From Escallonia rubra (lineage: Eukaryota; Streptophyta; Magnoliopsida; Escalloniales; Escalloniaceae), in the NCBI GenBank assembly GCA_033065855.1, contig JAVXUO010003081.1, positions 35,697-99,696 of the forward strand: a stretch of DNA of 64,000 bases, in the 5' to 3' direction. Below are positions 21,132 through 31,035 of this stretch, piece by piece (position 1 is the first letter of the stretch; every line of letters starts with the position of its first letter). Under the pieces are notes generated by a model that saw only the letters and a list, made by a program, of their open reading frames with translations, did no database searches and was not told the DNA's origin. The translations under genes and the position numbers were made by a program.

Positions 21132-22736
21132 ATGAAGTCAGATATGGATAGGATACGGGCTATTCGTGGCCGGGCTGGACGCCGAGCTGCTTCCTCCCCG
21201 GTTAGTCCCACCTTGTCATTGCCTACTGATGACGAGGCACAGAGTGATCGCGGACAGCCATCGGGGGCCCAGCCCCAGCTGTCGCCGTCACCGTCGCCCC
21301 AGCCATCGCCGTCGCCCCAGCCGTCTCCATCTTCCGCGGGTTCTACCTCAGGTATAGTTGATAACGGTGTTTCCTACATTTTCGCTAGCCCCATTTTAGA
21401 ACTGTATTAATGTCTGTGTTTTGTAGGATCTCGACGAGGCCGTGGTCCGACACGCGGGGTACGCATCGACCCCCAGCGTAAACAGAGAGTTACGCTCACG
21501 CAGGAGGGCCTGTAAGTACTAAAAATATCACCTCATGCCTTATGTTTAAAAATTTTGGGTGTTAATTTATATTTGAACTGTATTAATTAATTTAATTACT
21601 TCTTTGGCAGGATCCTGGAGAATATGGCGAGGACGAAGATCGGCGTTCTTGTGAAGGGCCGATTCTTCGAGCCACGCCTGTACTGGAAGGAATGGGATGC
21701 CGCTGCGAGGGAGGCCCTATGGGAGGAGTGGCTGGTACGGTGAAGTATTTTTTTCAGCGTTAGTAAATGTTAAATTACAGTTTGTTTTATGTTGTTAATT
21801 TGTGTTATTGAATGCATTACAGGAGGGGTTCACGTTTGATACGCCTGAGCAGCAGGGACTGGGGCAGCAGGCTTTCTTTGCCTACATCGGCAAGAATTAC
21901 CGCCGATGGCTCCACGATGCACGGGACCGGGCGAAGAGGGCGCTGCCCGCGGGTGCCCCGATGACGGACATGACGAAATATCCCCCACATTGGATATCTC
22001 ACCGTGTATGGGGGGAGATGATAGATCGGTGGGCTGCGGATCCAGGTTGGGACGCCAAGAGTAAGAGCGGGGCTAAGAACAGACAGAACAGAGATCCGAC
22101 GCACACGGGGGGGTCGGTGCCACACGACATCGTCCGACATATGAACGCGGTCGAGCACCCGGATCTAGAGGAGGATGAGGTCATAGCTCTGACCTATACT
22201 CAGACGCACGTGCGGAAGAAGGACAAGGACGAGACGCACCAGGCGGGCGACTATATTTCAGATATTGCCCGGCGGATCGATGTGAGTCAATTTATTTAAG
22301 TTAATCTGTTTCTTTCTATCCTCGATGTCTGTTTCGTTAATTAATGCCATAACATATCGTTAAACCACTATTTTTGCAGGCCTCGTATGAACAGCTAAGG
22401 GGGTCCGAGCAGCAGTCCGGACAGCCATCAGCGTCCAGTAGTACGGCTGCGAGTACTGGGGGGTTGAAGCGATGGCTGGATACGCCGGAGGTCGTGAATC
22501 GGCCGAAAGGCCGCATACGCGGCCTGCCTAGCACGACTCCTCGTGCCGTGATAGGAGCGTCCTCACCCCCTGCTGCCCCTCCACAGACACCGGCTCCTCG
22601 GCCTCAGTTGCGCGAGGAGGATATCGAGCGCATTGCTACAGTGGTGTGCCGGATGATGAGGGAGCAGGGCACTGCTGGACCAGCCGCCCCGGCCCCGGTT
22701 CAGCAGGATCCAGATCCGGGACTCGGGAACCCCTGA
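21132..22736 (+). CDS. TNPA-like CACTA protein (Ptta/En-Spm, Transposase_24-like), 5 exons, 414 aa
   Basis: Exons 21132-21351, 21427-21511, 21611-21734, 21823-22281 and 22380-22736 splice in frame to 415 codons including the stop. An ATG at 21144 is an alternative start. The N-terminus is Arg-rich (DRIRAIRGRAGRRAA), then a Ser/Pro repeat (PSPSPQPSPSPQP, about residues 52-66), another basic region, and the family core. In the core are RLYWKEWD, EALWEEWLEGFTFD (W and F positions of Transposase_24), YRRWLHDARDRAKR, WGEMIDRWAADPGW, NRDPTHTGGSVPHD and YTQTHVRKKDKDE. The C-terminal part is Pro-rich with a short amphipathic stretch. TNPA of En/Spm binds subterminal repeats and regulates expression and transposition; the GCGACGG arrays at both ends of this element are the likely targets (inference). 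Confidence 0.85.
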
Positions 22737-23387
22737 TGAGCCCCTTCCCGTGCCCGTTCCTAGCTCCCCCCCCCCCCCCGCGCCCGGGTTGTACTCTTCT
22801 CCCCTCTCCTAATCGGCTATCTCCGGTTCCCGGCTTGTACATGTATTAGTTTCTTTTATAATAAATATTTTTTATAATTGATTACATATATATTTTTTTC
22901 TGTATTTCGCTTATTGCGCGTTGTTGTTGAGAATTGTATTTCTGTACAGGTTTAGGTAATTGAAAAATAAAAAAAAAATTTTAAAAAATATTGACTTTTG
23001 GCGACAGATTTATTCCGTCGCTAAAATATTCCTTTCAATTAAATATTTAGCGACGGAATATTCCGTCGCTAAATATCTTATTTAGCGACGGAATATTCCG
23101 TCGCTAAATATTTAATCCGTCGCTAATTGGACAAAAAAGAAAATAAACTAAAATTTCTAAAAATATAATTAGCGATGGATATGCCGTCGCTAATGAAAAA
23201 TAAATCCGTCGGTAAAAATCACATATTTAGCGACGGATTTAAAAATTCCGTCGCTAAACTATTAGTGACGGGCTTTTATACGAGGGATTTTTAGCGACGG
23301 TGAATCCGTCGCTAATTCTTTTAGCGACGGATGTTTGGCTTTTAGCGACAGATTTCCCCGTCGCTAAAAGCCTGTTTTCTTGTAGTG
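22737..23387 (+). repeat. CACTA-1 3' UTR, subterminal repeats and terminus
   Basis: After a 10-C run near 22768 and AT-rich sequence, TTTAGCGACGGA/TCCGTCGCTAAA units in both orientations fill 22993-23370, ending in the terminal TTTTCTTGTAGTG. Confidence 0.9.
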
Positions 23388-23900
23388 TATACTATATCGC
23401 GGACGGCCAAGCAGAAGGTAGCCTCCACAACACTTAGTTTTTTTTTTTCGGCCCTATCCCCGTCCGCTATACTATATCGTGGACGGCCAAGCAGAAGGTA
23501 GCCTCCACAACACTTAGTTTTTTTTTCGGCCCTATCCCCGTCCGCTATACTATATTGCGGACGGCCAAGCAGAAGGTAGCCTCCACAACACTTAGTTTTT
23601 TTTTTCGGCCCTATCCCCGTCCGCTATACTATATCGCGGACGGCCAAGCAATCCCCGTCCGCTATACTATATCGCGGACGGCCAAGTAGAAGGTAGCCTC
23701 CACAACACTTAGTTTTTTTTCCGGCCCTATCCCCGTCCGCTATACTATATCGCGGACAGCCAAGCAGAAGGTAGCCTCCCCAACACTTAGTTTTTTTTCC
23801 CGGCCCTATCCCCGTCCGCTATACTATATCGCGGACAGCCAAGCAGAAGGTAGCCTCCCCAACACTTAGTTTTTTTTTCGGCCCTATCTATGTTTAGCGG
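23388..23900. repeat. 79-bp palindrome-bearing satellite, right part
   Basis: Units start near 23401, 23481, 23559, 23638, 23676, 23754 and 23833. Spacing is 78-80 bp except for one 38-bp truncated unit. Each holds the GTCCGCTATAC palindrome (often GCTATACTATATCGCGGAC), CAAGCAGAAGGTAGCCTCC and a T-run. It continues the left array across CACTA-1. Confidence 0.9.
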
Positions 23901-24149
23901 ACAGTCCAACAGAAACAGTCTCACTTGGTTATAACATTTTGTTTCTCCTGGTGAAAGCAAATCACACAGAACAAATAAAACACTCAGCTGAACAACACAA
24001 CGATATCAGTGAATCAAATCAATCGCATTCAACAACGATCACATCTCAGTCAACACAGATGAAATCGTCAATCACAGTCAAACGATAATATTCAAGAAGT
24101 TTAAGGACAATTAATAAAGTGAATATAATGTTATTATACGCAAACATTG
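23901..24149. other. 3' flank of the PMD-Ulp1 gene
   Basis: AT-rich, with no gene or repeat recognised; it probably contains the 3' UTR of the minus-strand gene ending at 24150. Confidence 0.5.
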
Positions 24150-26435
24150 TCAATTACACGGATTTACAATATATCTAATAGGTCTAGGCCGGCCATTGAT
24201 AATTTGCCAAGCCATCCTATACCGAAAGCAGTCTATGCAGTCTTGGGTCCAGACGCTCTTCTTGAGGCTCTCCGACCGACAGATGTAATCCATGTACATG
24301 CAGAGGTAGACGCCGCAGTCCGAGGTATTAAGTTGCTTGGGCCTAGTCCTCTTCAATCGGAGAACAACCTCCCTATTGCCCGCTGCCCTCCCTTGGGTCT
24401 CTCGAGAACGCTCTCTATTGACCATGGCAGCAAATAGATTCTGCGAGTAACAGGATAAGCATTAAACATTAAACATAGCAAACATAATACGATTAATCAG
24501 TTCTACATTATGCAAGTTACAATAAGAAGTAAACAGGCTCTTACCATTGGATTCAACATCCCTAAGCCTACGTACATTTCAATCACACCAATCGCGTCCG
24601 TATCATCGTAGAGACTGTCGAGGACTGATACGGTATTCGTTACCGGTTCATAGCAAATCAAGAACCAGTGGGCATTAATTATGGCTGGGAGTAGAAACAC
24701 ATCCGCCACACTTGCGCGCTCTGGACTCGGCCGACCAAGATATGCGAGTAGGTTAGCGGACGGTCTCCACTTGTTCTCGGCCTTCGCCTTTCTCGCCTGC
24801 TTCCTCGCCTTGTCCCACTCGTTAAACTCTTGTACTAGCATATTGTGAAAGTAAGCATCGAGGATAAAAATGCGCGGACCGTAGTTAGGCTGCTCCCGAC
24901 TCCTTTGCCGCAGAATTTGCACGTAGTGCGAGATGACGAAGTTGTCTAACCACATCCCCGGTGCCAGCGTGGACAGTTCTTTCCACGTGACACTGTAATC
25001 CAAGCCCTGCGGGTTAGCCACGTCATACGACGCTCCGTCTGGGGGGGCCCCGCTAAAATAACGGTGATGGATTAGGTGGTGTTTATGCGGCTTCAGGGGC
25101 CTGGCTGGATGCCCTTTCGGATATTGCCCTCGGAGGTCGACCGGTTGCTCTTGCCCTCCGCCGGGGGGCAAGAGCAACGGAAGAAATTGGCCTCCAACCA
25201 ATGGATCGGCCGGCTGATAATCCCCTTGGCGGGCCCCGGCCGGTTGATAATTGCCTTCGGGGGCCTCTGCCGGCTGATATTGCTCGCCGGCCATTTCTTC
25301 CGCCGGCTCATATTGCCCTTCGGCGCCGCCAAGTGGTCCCGCCCACGGGACAATGGGCAGTGCCTCATTGAAACCGTAAGGCCATTCTTGCGTAACTTGA
25401 CTCTGAGAGAGGGGTTGGGGTTCCGGGAACAAATCGAAGGTCGGGCCGCTGTAATCGGCCCACGACGCTTGAGCATGTCCCATCCCCGGTATAGAGGGAC
25501 CACCAACTCCCTGGCTCACCCCTGAAGCTTGCCCGGAGGGATCAACGTTATACGGGCTGGCGCTCGTATGACCCATTCCCGGGCTGTCGGCCAAAGACTG
25601 TCCCGATGCTTGCCGCACAAAATTCCCGCAGCCTATAGCCAGTGCAGCAGCCTGTTGGCGAAGATCCTCGCCCATTGCGCTCATCAGATCCTTCCGCTCA
25701 CTCAACTTCTGGAATAATGCAAGCGAGGCATTAACCTACATCCAAAGAGATAACAAATAAGTAACTTTAATCAGTTCTAATATATTGAAGACAAGTTGGG
25801 CAACTTACGAGATTGTATGCCATCTGCTCGTCGATCTGACCCCTAGGCGCATACCTCGCCCCGCGTTCAAAATTGACTGGGGCTACTCTCCTCCGCGTGA
25901 TGCGGGAGTACCACTCATCGTACTCCGCGATGCTGATAATGGGGTCCGGCTCCGAGACGATGGCCGCCAGTGTGTCCTGCCAAGAAGTCCAGAGCTCTAG
26001 TTCGGCCGCGAACAAATCTTGCACATTGGCCTTGCCAAACCGCCCGACATCCGGTGGGTCCCTATTAACCCTCATATCTGGGGCACCGGCGGGCAAACCC
26101 TGCTCCAACTCGGAATGGCGCATTGCTCGGTCTGGCAGCTGCCACTCTGTGACCTCGAAGTGGATGAGGGGTGTGCGCTGCAACCCGGAGAGCGTGAAGA
26201 CGAACGACTCTTCTACCCGTCGCGCCAAACGTATGTACGGTGCCCAACGCAATTGGCCCGGAGATAGGCGGTCGAACTGCCCTCGATAGAACGTGATGTT
26301 GTGATGGGGATCGACTCTCCTACGGTAGTGGCTATTCTTTCGGCTGTACTCCCAAGCACGCAACCGAGGCCACACTCTATTGGTTCCATCCCTACGCGTC
26401 GGTGAACCGGGAGCAAGGTGTTCATAAGACCACAC
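24150..26435 (-). CDS. PMD-Ulp1 fusion gene, open C-terminal part: PMD end plus C48 (Ulp1/SENP-type) cysteine peptidase
   Basis: Exons 26435-25809, 25735-24545 and 24440-24150 (minus strand) all join between codons and give 702 uninterrupted codons plus stop. The first exon is the C-terminal half of a plant mobile domain (WSYEHLAPG, FEVTEWQLPDRAMR). The second starts with a low-complexity linker holding four to five degenerate YQPA repeats (about 25240-25330), then enters the peptidase: GMWLDNFVISHY, YFHNMLVQEF, INAHWFLICY (catalytic His) and VLDSLYDD (catalytic Asp). The last exon supplies PKQLNTSDCGVYLCMYM, with the Gln and the catalytic Cys of DCG. All triad residues are therefore present. 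C48 enzymes process SUMO or related modifiers; the substrate here is unknown. Upstream exons on the same strand (26531-27299) carry the rest of the PMD but are damaged. Confidence 0.82.
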
Positions 26436-26530
26436 CTGAGAACATGGACAAATTATTTTTATATCGTCGATTCAACAAAAGTGAAAACAAAAAAAAAAAC
26501 AATAACGAAGACAAGATTTATATGATATAC

Positions 26531-27299
26531 CTGCAATAGCGAGAGACATGCACATATGGCTTTGGAGTCGGGCGCCTCGTTGCCTTGTGCAATGCTCGGT
26601 ACAGATACGAAAGAACCGCTGCACCCCATGCATAATCTCCAACCTCAGCCAAGTTACTCAACAACGGTAAATATTTCACGCTGGCTGTGTTCTTCGACGT
26701 CGTTGGGAATAGAATTGCCCCCATCACCCACCAGAGGAAGGCTTTTGTGTAAAGCACAAGCTCATGGCCCGTATAATTTTCCGGCAATACCCCGTACGTA
26801 TCTACCAACCACTTCAACTTTATACCACCACTGCTAAATCCATACTGGGGTATCGAAGTGAGGAAGTCCCTAGCCTAAGATGAACCCTACATCTTCTAGG
26901 GTAATTGTCAGCTCTCCGAGCGGGAAGTGAAACGTATTCGTTTCACTTCTCCACCTCTCAACAAGGGCACCTATCAAGGCCCGGTCAAGCTGTTGAAATA
27001 TCTGCCCATGCGTGAAAATCCCAAACCCAATTCCACGCAGTATCCTCTTCTGGGCGGTGTTCAGTTTCCACGATACTATATCGCGAGATACTTCTACGGT
27101 GTTGACAAGTTCTCTTTCCTACGAATTAATAAATACAATTTGAGCATAACAAACGGTATATACAACGTTCGTAAGCGATAGAAAGTCGATAAGTAATGTA
27201 TCTTACACCACCATCCCATATGAGCGTACTGATATGGTTGGCTTGGTCGTATAACACAGATGGGTCTTCAGGTCCAGGGTTAAATTCTATTTTTTGCAA
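26531..27299 (-). pseudogene. plant mobile domain (PMD) N-terminal exons of the PMD-Ulp1 gene, damaged
   Basis: Exon 27299-27207 encodes NPGPEDPSVLYDQANH..LIWDGG, the typical PMD opening. After an intron (27206-27119), exon sequence from 27118 encodes LIGALVERWRSETNTFHFPLGELTITLEDVGFILG. A TAG at 26872-26870 then coincides with a frame change; reading resumes in the +1 frame through GGIKLKWLVDTYG, ILFPTTSKN and YLPLLSNLAEVGDYAWGAAVLSYLYRAL. A second frame change near 26570 is needed to reach CLSLLQ|VWSYEH across the donor after 26531. No in-frame ATG exists in the first exon; ATA stands where Met would be expected before EFNPG. PMD proteins such as Arabidopsis MAIN and MAIL1 affect transposon silencing, and PMDs are common in transposons. 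This half is probably non-functional, although sequencing errors could mimic the shifts. Confidence 0.75.
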
Positions 27300-27850
27300 C
27301 TGAAATTATGGAAAAACCATCTCAGTTTGGATTTTACGTTTCGGATTTTGATAATAAAATGCGAAAATACGACGCTAGCACATGCATAATACATATAACG
27401 CAAGCACATGAATGATACGTATACGTACAATGTTAGCATATGTACTCAAATGTATAAATATATATACATATACGGAATCAGATTTTGCAAACGCTTGCAC
27501 AAGAACAAAAACATACATATATAAAACGCAATATTCATCAGAACTGAATATTACAGACAAAAAAAAGTGTAGATTTTGTGAACTTACGTGATCGATTTAG
27601 GGTATTAAAGGTGTTCAAGATAATCGGAATTGCGCCGATATGCTTGCCAACGCCGCTGGGAAAGAGTGGATATTGCGTAGAAAGTGTAGATTTTGTGAGT
27701 AGAAAGAGTGGAGAAGAGTGTCGTAGTTACTGCCGTTTGCAAGTATATTGAACGTCCGCAATACAGTACCGCGGATGGCTATTACGTCCGCGATACAATA
27801 TCGCGGATGTCTACAACGTCCGCTAAACTGTATAGCGGACTCTGTTGACG
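27300..27850 (-). promoter_or_regulatory. 5' leader, leader intron and palindromic promoter region of the PMD-Ulp1 gene
   Basis: A donor CAC|GTAAGT (exon end 27588) and an acceptor TTTCAG (before 27299) define a likely leader intron. Upstream, three palindromic sites of the GTCCGC(A/G/T)ATAC type lie near 27752, 27786 and 27818, before the right terminal repeat. The arrangement mirrors the transposase end of the element. Confidence 0.5.
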
Positions 27851-28115
27851 TGTCAGCCTAGGGGACGTCCGCTACACAGTATCGCGGACGACTTTTTGCT
27901 GTCTCCCATTAGGACTTTAATGCCCTCCGCCATACAGTGTAGCAGACAGTGGCGGAGGGCAAAAAGGTAAAAAAACCCGTCCGCCATACAGTATGGCGGA
28001 CGACTGACAGCTTTTGAAAAAGGCGCGATCTGGACCGTCCATCTTTCGGGATGGACGGTCAGATCGCGTTTGCAACTTCTCATATTTTGCCCACGCTCTC
28101 AACGGATCAGCTCCC
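27851..28115 (-). repeat. MULE right terminal inverted repeat
   Basis: The reverse complement of 5845-6110 with few substitutions and a one-base length difference. It contains the same chain of palindromes, ending GGATCAGCTCCC at 28115, then GGCC and a TA microsatellite (about 28120-28142). Confidence 0.9.
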
Positions 28116-28237
28116 GGCCTATATATATATATATATATATATACAGACATGTTGTCACATGCATGCATTCATTTTCACATCGAACCTGTTTAACTATTGG
28201 TTTTAATTTAAGGTGGTACATAGTAATCTAAGTCGTC

Positions 28238-29654
28238 CGGTCGGTCGATCAAAGTTGGATGAAAATGAAGAATGATGATGATTTTGAAGATCGCGTCGAC
28301 GAATTTTCCGAGTTCGCTTGTGTGCATCCTACATATGTTGAATTTGAGACGATAAGGTGTCCGTGCAGTAAATGTGAGTTGTTGCATTGGAGAAGGAGAA
28401 TGGTGGTAAAATGGCATCTTCTCTGGTACGGTTTTATGGGTGGATACACAAGGTGGACGCAGCACGGGAAAACGATAGTATTGTCATCCAACCCGGCTAG
28501 TCAAGCTGACGTTAGGAAGGAGGCACAATATGATTATGGATGCTGGGCATACTAATGCTGAATGGGGTGACTACTGCGACGATGACAGTCCCCAGCAGCC
28601 GAACGAGGGGGCTAATCAGTTTTATGATTTGTTGAGAGATGTGAATGAGCCGTTGTGGGATGAAATTCGAAAACACACACGACTATCTGTGCCGTCGTAC
28701 TATGATGCGAAGAAGATGATGAGGAAACTTGGATTGAGCTATGATCGGATAGATGCATGCAATAACGACTGTGTATTGTTCTGGAAAGAGAATAAAGACT
28801 TGACACGATGTCCAATATGTGATCATTCGAGGTATAAATCGGACAAAAGGAAGAAGGAAAACATTGCATGGAAGGTACTGCGATATTTTCCCGTTACCCC
28901 AAGGCTTTAGATGATGTACTACTCTTCCAATATGGCTGAACGTATGAAGGCTCACTGTGAGACTCGTAGCAACGATGCCGATGTGCTGACACACCCAGCT
29001 AATGCAGAGGCATGGAAGGAGTTTAACCGCAGGCATCGAAGCTTTGCTCAGGAAGTTCAGAATGTTAGACTTGGTTTGGCAATCGATGGGTTCAACCCTT
29101 TCAGGCAGTCTAGCACGCCTTACTCCACATGGCCTGTTATTATTGTCCCGTACAACCTTCCACCAGGCATGTGCATGAAGAGTCCGTACATGTTTTTGTC
29201 GCTGCTTATTCCGGGGCAGAAAAGTCCCGGTAAGGACATAGATGTGTATTTAAGGCCGTTGATTGATGAGCTCAAACAACTATGGGATCATGGAGTCGAA
29301 ACTTATGATGCATCCCTCAAACAAAACTTTCAGATGAGGGCTACTTTGATGTGGACTATACACGATTTCCCTACATTGGGAATGACGTGTGGGTGGAGCA
29401 CACATGGAAAGTTAGCGTGCCCTGCTTGTATGGGTGTGAATCCCGATCATACGTTAAAGCACGGCGGGAAGCCCTCGTGGTTCGGATGTCACCGGACACT
29501 TTTGCCACCAGACCATCAGTTCCATAGGCAAAAGGATAAATTCGATGGGACAATCGAGCGTGAGGTTGTCAAACTGGACTACCCATCTGGTGAAGAGGTG
29601 CTCTCGTACCTTGAGGCACTTGATAGTGACATACCATACGACAAGGGTGTTTGG
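28238..29654 (+). pseudogene. TNPD remnant of CACTA-5
   Basis: Clearly homologous to the first half of the CACTA-1 transposase (Transpos_assoc, then Transposase_21). The start ATG is lost, there is a frameshift near 28530, an internal deletion removes about 35 codons before PSYYDAKK (28690), and a TAG lies near 28908. At about 29654 the sequence jumps directly into the intron before the second TNPA exon, so the rest of TNPD is deleted. Confidence 0.9.
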
Positions 29655-29715
29655 TCATAATGCTAGACTTATATTTAAATTTTATTTGATCTATATTAAG
29701 TTTGGTATTTTGCAG

Positions 29716-30719
29716 GATCTCGACGAGGCCGTGGACCAATGCGCGGGTGCGCATCGACCCCTAGCGTAAACATAGAGTTACTCTCACCCAGGAGGGCCAG
29801 TAAGTAAAAAAATTACATAATGCAGTACTTATAATCTTTAATTCTGATATTTATTACTGTCCACTTATTTAATGTATTCGATATTTGTTTCTCTATCAGG
29901 ATCTTTGAGACTCCGGCGAAGACGGAGATTGGCGTCGTTGTGAAGGGCCGATTCTTTGAGCCATGGCTATATTGGAAAGACTGAAATGTCGCGACTAGGG
30001 AGTCTTTATGAAAGGAGTGGCTGGTATGGTTTTTAGCCGTTTGTGTCAGTCATTATTTGTTTAATTATAACGTAAATTTAAATTAATAGTATTGATTGTG
30101 TAATTGGATGCCTTGCAGGAGGGGTTCTAGTTTGAATTGCTTGAACAACAAGTGTTGCGGCGACAAGCTTTTTTTGCCTATATCGGCAAAAATTACGGGC
30201 AATGGCTGCACGTTGCACAGGAGCGGGCAATGAGGATGACCCCCGAGGGTGCTTCAATGTAGGAGTGGAAGAAATTTCCCCCTCATTGGATATCTCCATC
30301 TATATAGGGAGAGATGGTTGATAAGTGGAGGACTGATACATCCTAGGAGGCCAAGAGTAAGAGTGGGAGCCAGAACAGACAGGACAAAGATCCCACGCAC
30401 ACGAGGGGGGGAGGGGGGGGGTGTTGGTGGCTCATGACGTCCTCCGACATAAGAATGCGATTAAGCACCCGAACCTGGCGCTGGATGTCGTCTGTGCTCT
30501 AACATACACTCAGATACACGTGAGGAAGAAGGATAAGGACGATCAACACTAGGCGGGGACTTTGTTTCAGATATTTCCCGGCAGATTGATGTAAGTTACG
30601 AATTAATTTATTTAATTTGTTAATTTTTTGCCTATGTATTAGATGTTTGTTGATCGCCTTAATATTTTGAATGTCAAATCACTATTTTGCAGGCCTCGTA
30701 CGAACAGATCAGGGGGTCT
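29716..30719 (+). pseudogene. TNPA remnant of CACTA-5, exons 2-4 and start of exon 5
   Basis: Segments 29716-29800, 29900-30023, 30119-30590 and 30692-30719 align with TNPA exons 2-5 of CACTA-1 with splice sites still visible. They carry stops (for example TGA in place of a Trp codon near 29985, TAG near 30129) and an expanded G-run (about 30405-30420) in the codons for HTGGS. Exon 5 is cut at 30719 by CACTA-4 and continues at 34386. Confidence 0.85.
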
Positions 30720-31035
30720 CACTACAAGAAAATATATTTTTTGTGACGGACTTTTAGGGACGGAAGCAATTTCTTCGCTAAAAGAGCTTTCAACGACGGG
30801 TTTTACCGTCGGTAAAAGTGTCGGCAAAATGTTTTGCAAACTGAAGGATCCATCCGTAAAAAGTTTGTCGACGAAAAACACCGTCGCTAAATTTTTTTCG
30901 AGGATTTATAAATTTCGATGGTTTTTTTTAAAAATTTAAGCGACGGAATGCTACCGTCGCTAAAAATTCTATGGGTAAAAATGTTTAAAACCGACAGACT
31001 TTTAGCGACGGAATATTCCGTCGTCAAAAGTCTGC

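Larger units (their letters stand above)
12709..23387 (+). mobile_element. CACTA-1: complete young CACTA/En-Spm transposon, 10,679 bp
   Basis: The ends are CACTACAAGAAAA at 12709 and TTTTCTTGTAGTG ending 23387, flanked by a perfect 3-bp duplication TAT (12706-12708 and 23388-23390). Removing the element and one TAT restores an unbroken palindrome of the MULE satellite, which proves the insertion order. Inside are 5' and 3' GCGACGG subterminal arrays, a captured small gene fragment, telomere-like and AATTA arrays, a hairpin, an intact TNPD gene and an intact TNPA-like gene. It is the best candidate in the window for an autonomous element. Confidence 0.95.
5845..28115 (+). mobile_element. multi-gene MULE (Mutator-like element), interrupted by CACTA-1
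   Basis: Both ends carry matching terminal inverted repeats of about 266 bp starting GGGAGCTGATCCG (left 5845-6110, right 27851-28115). The outer flanks are TA microsatellites on both sides, so a 9-bp duplication cannot be read exactly; the right end may extend to GGCC at 28119. Without CACTA-1 the element is about 11.6 kb. In order it holds a FAR1/MULE transposase pseudogene (+), a B3 gene (+), a 98-bp inverted repeat, a divergent ORF pair, a 79-bp satellite, and a PMD-Ulp1 fusion gene (-). Autonomous MULEs with Ulp1-like genes are known (KAONASHI in Arabidopsis, CUMULE in melon); the B3 gene and the ORF pair are additions I do not recognise from a described element. Confidence 0.9.
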
